Part shown: piece after piece, positions 7,244-10,941 of the stretch
Layout of the letters: each line of letters opens with the position of its first letter
Numbering within the stretch: position 1 is the first letter of the stretch
Origin: CAWJHE01 sp964614855
GTDB lineage: Bacteria > Chloroflexota > Anaerolineae > Anaerolineales > UBA4823
Length of the DNA: 10,941 nucleotides
Assembly (NCBI GenBank): GCA_964614855.1
Contig: CAZTMX010000091.1
Coordinates: forward strand, 1-10,941
Direction: 5' to 3'
Notes under the pieces: model-generated
Told to the model about the DNA's origin: nothing
Seen by the model: only the letters and a program-made list of their open reading frames with translations
Database searches by the model: none
Position numbers and translations under genes: made by a program

Positions 7244-9709
7244 ATGCCTCTATTCTGGCTTTCGCTGGCTTTTCTTTGCGGGATTGCGCTGGCTGATGTC
7301 TTAGGGTGGCCCTTGAGCGCCTGGCTGTGGCTGGGCGGGGGAACCCTGCTGCTGGTGCTGCTGCACACGCGCTTCCGCCGCCCGGTATCGGATTGGTTGG
7401 CGCGTTTGATTGACCTGCTCCGCTTGCCCCGCCTGGATCTGCTGCCGCAATGGAGCCTGCCGCGTTTTTCACCCTTGTGGCTGCTGTTTGCCCTGGCGCT
7501 GGGCGGGGCGCGCCTGGCAATCGCCCAGCCTGTCCAGTCTCCCGATTTCATCGCCTGGTACAACGATTATCCGGAAAAGGTGGTCATCGAAGGCCTGGTG
7601 ATTGCCTACCCCGACCAGCGCGACGGCGTGACCCTGCTGCGGGTGCAGGCCGAGCGGCTGCGCGGCGAGGATGACCTGCTCTACCGCGAGGTAAGCGGCG
7701 TGCTGCTGGCGCGCGTCCACCCCTACGGCAGCTGGCGCTACGGCGACCGGCTTCAGTTGGAAGGCTATCTGGAGACGCCGCCTGAAAACCAAGAATTCTC
7801 TTACCGCGCCTACCTTGCCCGCCAGGGGATCCATTCCTATTTTTCCTGTTCGGTTTGCCAGGGATGCACTCTGACGATCGACCAGACCTGCGCCCGCATC
7901 TTGCAGCGCGACCAGGGCAGCCGGCTGCGGGCTGCTATCTATGCCGTGCGCCAGAAGGCGCATGCGCTGATCACCAGCTATCTGCCTGACCCGGAAGCCT
8001 CGCTGCTGGCAGGCATCTTACTGGGTATCGAGACGGGTATCCCCGAAACCGTCAACCGGGCTTTCCAGGACAGCGGCACCTCTCATATCATCGCCATCAG
8101 CGGCTTCAATTTTGCCATCGTCGCCGGGTTGATCACCGCTCTTTTCAGCCGCCTGCTCGGGCGCTGGAAAGGGATGCTGGCGGCGTTCGTGGGTATCGCC
8201 GTGTATGCGCTGCTGGCAGGCGCCAACGCGGCTGTGATCCGGGCGGCGGTCATGGGCAGCCTGTCGGTGCTGGCGTTGAACCTGGGGCGCCGGCAGCTGG
8301 GGGTGAACACCCTGCTGATCGTGGCGGGGCTGATGGCGCTGGCGGACCCGTTTGTGCTGTGGGATGTGAGCTTTCAGCTTTCTTTCACAGCCACCCTGGG
8401 GTTGGTGCTGTATGCGCAGAACCTGCAGGAGTGGTTTCTTAGCCTGGCCGCCCGATTTGCTCCGCCCGAGACGCTGGCGCGCCTGGCTCGGCCGGTGAGC
8501 GAATACCTGCTGTTCACCTTTGCCGCCCAACTGACCACCTTGCCGGTGATCCTCTATCACTTCCAGCGCCTTTCGCTGGTCTCCTTGCTGGCAAACCCGC
8601 TGATCCTGCCGGCCCAGCCGCCGCTGATGATCCTGGGCGGGATAAGCGCCCTGGCGGGGCTGGTCTTTGAACCGCTGGGCCAGTGGCTGGCCTATTTGAC
8701 CTGGCCCTTTTTGGTATACACCATCCGCCTGGTCGAGGCGCTGGCAGCGATGAAACACACTGTGCTGGTCTTGGGACAGACCAGCCTGCCCCTGGTGATG
8801 CTCTTTTATGCCGCGCTGTTTGGCTGGACCCTGTGGGGTGAGCGGTTGCGGGGGTGGCTGGCCAGCCGCCCTGCGGCGCGCTGGCTGCCTGGCAAGGCAG
8901 GGTTGGTGGGGATTTTGATCCTGCTGCCGCTGACATTGGGCGTGTGGCGCGCCGTCTTTTTACGCCCGGATGGATTGCTGCGCCTGACCGTGCTGGATGT
9001 GGGCAGCGGCGACGCCCTGCTCATCCGCACCCCGGGCGGAAAGCATGTACTGATCGACGGCGGCCCGAGTTCCACACGCTTGTCAGATGCCCTGGGACGG
9101 CGGCTGCCGTTCTGGGACCGGGGTTTGGATTGGCTGCTGGTGGCGGGTACCGGTGCCGAGCAGGTAGGCGGGCTGCCGTATGTCGTCGAACGCTTCAAGC
9201 CGGAGCAGGTATTGTGGGCCGGGCCGCCCACCGCTGATTACGCCGCCTTGACCCTGCAGGAAAAACTGGCCGAAGTGCAAATCCCGGTTACTGCGGCGCA
9301 GGCGGGGCAGGAGTTGGACCTTGGCCGCGGCGCCAGGCTGCAGGTGCTGGCAGTCACCCCCCGCGGGGCGATCTATATGCTATGCTGGGGGAATTTCAGC
9401 GCCTTACTGCCCATTGGCCTCGAATTCGAGAGCATGGAGGCCTTGATGCGTAACCAGCAGCTTGGTGACATCACCGCCCTGCTGCTGGCAGATAGCGGTT
9501 ACGTCCCGCTCAACCCGCCGGGCTGGATCCAGCGCTGGAGCCCGCAGGTGATCTTGCTGAGCGTGGAAGCCGGGGATTACGACGGCAGGCCGGATCCCGA
9601 AACGCTGGCGGCTGTGGAGGGCTATTCGCTTCTGCGCACGGATCAAAATGGCTGGATTGAGATCAGCACGGATGGGGAGCAGATGTGGGTGCAGGTGGAG
9701 AGGAAGTGA
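7244..9709 (+). CDS. comEC: ComEC/Rec2-family DNA uptake channel with degenerate C-terminal domain
   Basis: This 821-residue protein has the full three-part ComEC layout. An N-terminal membrane/OB-like region (DUF4131, ~1-220) has hydrophobic segments at ~5-45 and ~78-95 and a Cys cluster (C202, C205, C208, C216). The competence domain (~245-575) has many membrane helices and the signature GTSHIIAISGFNFAIVAG (278-295). The C-terminal metallo-beta-lactamase-like domain (~578-818) keeps the framework L-D-V-G-S-G-D-A-L-L-I and VLIDGG, but the HxHxDH metal motif is replaced by AGTGAEQVGG (634-643), and the later HHGS site by ADSGY (749-753). ComEC carries single-stranded DNA across the inner membrane during transformation; this copy probably has no metal-dependent nuclease activity. 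AGAGGA at 7227-7232 precedes the start. No other competence gene lies in the window. Confidence 0.92.
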   Translation: MPLFWLSLAFLCGIALADVLGWPLSAWLWLGGGTLLLVLLHTRFRRPVSDWLARLIDLLRLPRLDLLPQWSLPRFSPLWLLFALALGGARLAIAQPVQSPDFIAWYNDYPEKVVIEGLVIAYPDQRDGVTLLRVQAERLRGEDDLLYREVSGVLLARVHPYGSWRYGDRLQLEGYLETPPENQEFSYRAYLARQGIHSYFSCSVCQGCTLTIDQTCARILQRDQGSRLRAAIYAVRQKAHALITSYLPDPEASLLAGILLGIETGIPETVNRAFQDSGTSHIIAISGFNFAIVAGLITALFSRLLGRWKGMLAAFVGIAVYALLAGANAAVIRAAVMGSLSVLALNLGRRQLGVNTLLIVAGLMALADPFVLWDVSFQLSFTATLGLVLYAQNLQEWFLSLAARFAPPETLARLARPVSEYLLFTFAAQLTTLPVILYHFQRLSLVSLLANPLILPAQPPLMILGGISALAGLVFEPLGQWLAYLTWPFLVYTIRLVEALAAMKHTVLVLGQTSLPLVMLFYAALFGWTLWGERLRGWLASRPAARWLPGKAGLVGILILLPLTLGVWRAVFLRPDGLLRLTVLDVGSGDALLIRTPGGKHVLIDGGPSSTRLSDALGRRLPFWDRGLDWLLVAGTGAEQVGGLPYVVERFKPEQVLWAGPPTADYAALTLQEKLAEVQIPVTAAQAGQELDLGRGARLQVLAVTPRGAIYMLCWGNFSALLPIGLEFESMEALMRNQQLGDITALLLADSGYVPLNPPGWIQRWSPQVILLSVEAGDYDGRPDPETLAAVEGYSLLRTDQNGWIEISTDGEQMWVQVERK

Positions 9710-9724
9710 TCCTCTCTTAGAGGA
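9698..9724 (+). other. Overlapping alternative hairpins at the comEC stop codon
   Basis: Three related segments lie in a row: GAGAGGA (9698-9704), TCCTCTC (9710-9716) and AGAGGA (9719-9724). The middle one can pair with either flank, giving a 7 bp stem with the comEC stop in its loop or a 6 bp stem with a three-base loop. No T-run follows, so an ordinary intrinsic terminator is unlikely. Confidence 0.35.
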
Positions 9725-9752
9725 CTATCGTCCTTGATGACAGCAACAACGC

Positions 9753-9818
9753 TTGACTCTACACGAACAGTTGTGTACATTATCAATAGTGCATACATTG
9801 ATGGTGTAACAATTGATA
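9753..9818 (+). promoter_or_regulatory. Antitoxin promoter with operator-like repeats
   Basis: TTGACT (9753-9758) and TACATT (9776-9781) are separated by 17 bp and form a plausible sigma-70-type promoter. Just downstream, ATCAAT (9782-9787) and ATTGAT (9797-9802) form an inverted repeat, and a second ATTGAT follows at 9812-9817, 15 bp after the first. Repeats over the transcription start are what an autoregulating ribbon-helix-helix antitoxin would bind; this binding is inferred. Confidence 0.5.
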
Positions 9819-9828
9819 GAAGGCTCCT

Positions 9829-10053
9829 ATGAGTTTGAAAAATATTACTTTTAGTGCTGAAGACAGCTTGATTCGCAGAGCGCGTGAACGGGCAGCCGCA
9901 CACAAGACCACCTTGAATGAAGAATTCCGAAAGTGGCTGGAGAAGTATGTGGAACGTCCTGAAACATCAGAAGCTTTTTCAGTTTTGATGGATCGCTTAA
10001 CCTATGTTCAATCCGGTCGTTCGTTTCAAAGAGATGAAATGAATGAACGCTAA
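9829..10053 (+). CDS. vapB: VapB-like ribbon-helix-helix antitoxin
   Basis: This is a 74-residue protein. The N-terminal strand KNITFSAEDSLIRRARERAAAHKTTLNEEFRKWLEKYV (described here only as residues 4-41) has the strand-helix-helix pattern of VapB/RHH antitoxins: ITFSAED as the DNA-contacting strand, LIRRARERAAA as helix 1, TTLNEEFRKWL as helix 2. The acidic and polar C-terminal ~30 residues would normally wrap the toxin. Such antitoxins bind their own promoter and block a PIN-domain RNase. The start at 9829 lies downstream of the promoter-like and repeat elements. The end overlaps the ATG of a decayed vapC by 11 bp, the usual arrangement of the pair. The codons look more AT-rich than in comEC, suggesting acquisition by transfer. 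The antitoxin itself appears intact. Confidence 0.8.
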   Translation: MSLKNITFSAEDSLIRRARERAAAHKTTLNEEFRKWLEKYVERPETSEAFSVLMDRLTYVQSGRSFQRDEMNER

Positions 10054-10147
10054 ATACTTCATCAACACCAATATAATTGTATACTAATTTAACAGCGACC
10101 AGCGGGGAAAGCAGGAAAGATCTTGCGAAACATCAATATTCTTTTAA
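10043..10147 (+). pseudogene. vapC: Remnant of a VapC-type PIN-domain toxin gene
   Basis: Starting at the ATG at 10043, which overlaps the antitoxin end, the frame reads MNAKYFINTNIIVY and then hits TAA at 10085-10087. Continuing in the same frame gives FNSDQRGKQERS, which also fits the start of VapC proteins (pattern KYFxDTNxxVYxFxxxxxxKQExA), until a second TAA at 10145-10147. A working PIN toxin has about 130 residues, so roughly three quarters of the gene is gone. The first catalytic Asp of the DTN motif is Asn here. The match is short but follows the family pattern at many positions, and gene order and overlap agree. The toxin cannot be functional. Confidence 0.68.
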
Positions 10148-10159
10148 GGAGGAAGTACC

Positions 10160-10941
10160 ATGGCAGTTGATCGAAACGAAAGCAAGTACATCACAGTGGC
10201 TCCAGATGTGGAGCTGCATTACCTCGATTGGGGCGTGGGGCAGCCGATTCTATTTGTCCCTGGTCTTACCTTTGCTGGGGAGATCTTCGCCGGCCAGATC
10301 GAGCATTTTTCGGCCTATCACCGGGTGATTGCAGTGGATCCCAGGGGGCAGGGGCTGTCCACAAAGACAGTTCACGGCAACGACTACCTGAGCCACGGCC
10401 GGGATCTCTCCGTTTTGATCGAGACGCTGGACTTAAAGGACCTGGTGCTGGTGGGTTGGAGCACGGGTAACCTGGATGTGTGGTCGTATATCTCTCAGTT
10501 TGGCAAAGAGCGGGTGAAAGCGGTGGTCACCATCGACATGTCCCCGCTGCCGTTGTCAGCCGATCCTGCGTGGTGGACTGAAGGCAGCATGGAAGAACTG
10601 AGCATGGTGGCGACCCAAGTGCTTACCTCGCCGCAAGGAACCCGCTCGTTCTTCGCCGATTACGCCGCCGGTGTGATGATCCAGCATGAAATGGCTCCGG
10701 CCGAGTTGGAATACATCCTGGATATGTCAGCCAAGACCCCCTACTGGGTCTGCTCCAGTTTGTTTGCCAGCGCCATCTTCTCAAATTTCTACGAGACCGC
10801 CAAAGATATCTCCGAAACGCTGCCCTCGCTGATGTTCATCGCCGAGCATTGGGCAGAAGTAGCGCAACCGTTTATGGCAAAGCACTTCCCCGGGACGAAA
10901 ACGCATGTGATGGGCGGTCACCTGATGTTCTACGAATATCC
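10160..10941 (+). CDS. Alpha/beta-hydrolase fold protein, partial at right edge
   Basis: About 260 residues are visible and the gene runs off the window. The start ATG at 10160-10162 follows a perfect AAGGAGG (10146-10152) with 7 bp spacing. Typical fold features are the VPGLTF oxyanion turn (33-38), the VIAVDPRGQGLS block (56-67), the nucleophile elbow V98-G-W-S101-T-G and a C-terminal G-G-H254 for the catalytic His. The acid residue is not clear: the usual Asp after strand 7 corresponds to FIAEHWAEVAQPF (226-238), where only Glu is present, so E229 or E233, or D126 after strand 6, might serve. No signal peptide is visible. Family members include esterases, haloperoxidase-like enzymes and C-C hydrolases, so no substrate is assigned. 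Reading begins only 12 bp after the vapC remnant. Confidence 0.88.
   Translation, partial: MAVDRNESKYITVAPDVELHYLDWGVGQPILFVPGLTFAGEIFAGQIEHFSAYHRVIAVDPRGQGLSTKTVHGNDYLSHGRDLSVLIETLDLKDLVLVGWSTGNLDVWSYISQFGKERVKAVVTIDMSPLPLSADPAWWTEGSMEELSMVATQVLTSPQGTRSFFADYAAGVMIQHEMAPAELEYILDMSAKTPYWVCSSLFASAIFSNFYETAKDISETLPSLMFIAEHWAEVAQPFMAKHFPGTKTHVMGGHLMFYEY

Noticed and set aside
10077..10470. Short plus-strand frames overlapping the hydrolase start
   Set aside because: They are shadows of the hydrolase frame; the hydrolase has the perfect Shine-Dalgarno and a recognisable fold.

Overview
The window most likely comes from a bacterium of the phylum Chloroflexota, probably class Anaerolineae. This is an inference from style, not from a marker gene. 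The genes are GC-rich and contain a secreted multiheme cytochrome carrying a YLPLIFGG stretch just after its signal peptide, a feature I associate with exported Chloroflexota proteins. No rRNA, tRNA, CRISPR array, insertion sequence or phage gene is visible.

Layout, left to right. A small acidic protein of unknown function (41-418, minus) is divergent from an EthD-like small protein (576-926), which overlaps a membrane-anchored M23 peptidase-like protein (910-1707). The gap behind the peptidase holds three degenerate 41-44 bp tandem repeats that resemble the 3' end of the peptidase gene itself. Next comes a tight two-gene operon: a short-chain dehydrogenase with an intact catalytic tetrad but a missing substrate loop (1892-2563), and an enoyl-CoA hydratase (2579-3355). 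Together they suggest acyl-CoA or hydroxyacyl metabolism. Convergent to them is a two-component system on the minus strand: an OmpR-family response regulator with a TTG start (4857-5555), followed 22 bp later by its sensor kinase (3392-4834).

An AT-rich 279 bp divergent intergenic region separates the regulator from an exported seven-heme c-type cytochrome (5835-7079). After a good intrinsic terminator (7157-7200) comes a full-length ComEC/Rec2 DNA-uptake channel (7244-9709), whose C-terminal metallo-beta-lactamase-like domain has lost the visible metal-binding motifs.

The last segment (about 9720-10150) looks less GC-rich and carries the remains of a VapBC toxin-antitoxin module: an intact antitoxin (9829-10053) behind a promoter with operator-like repeats, and a toxin gene reduced to about 35 codons with a premature stop and a mutated first catalytic Asp. 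An alpha/beta hydrolase with a perfect Shine-Dalgarno sequence follows (from 10160) and runs off the right edge.

No single new multi-gene system emerges. The best leads are the metal-site-less ComEC, the decayed toxin with a retained antitoxin, the gene-end-derived tandem repeats, and the seven-heme cytochrome placed head-to-head with a two-component regulator.
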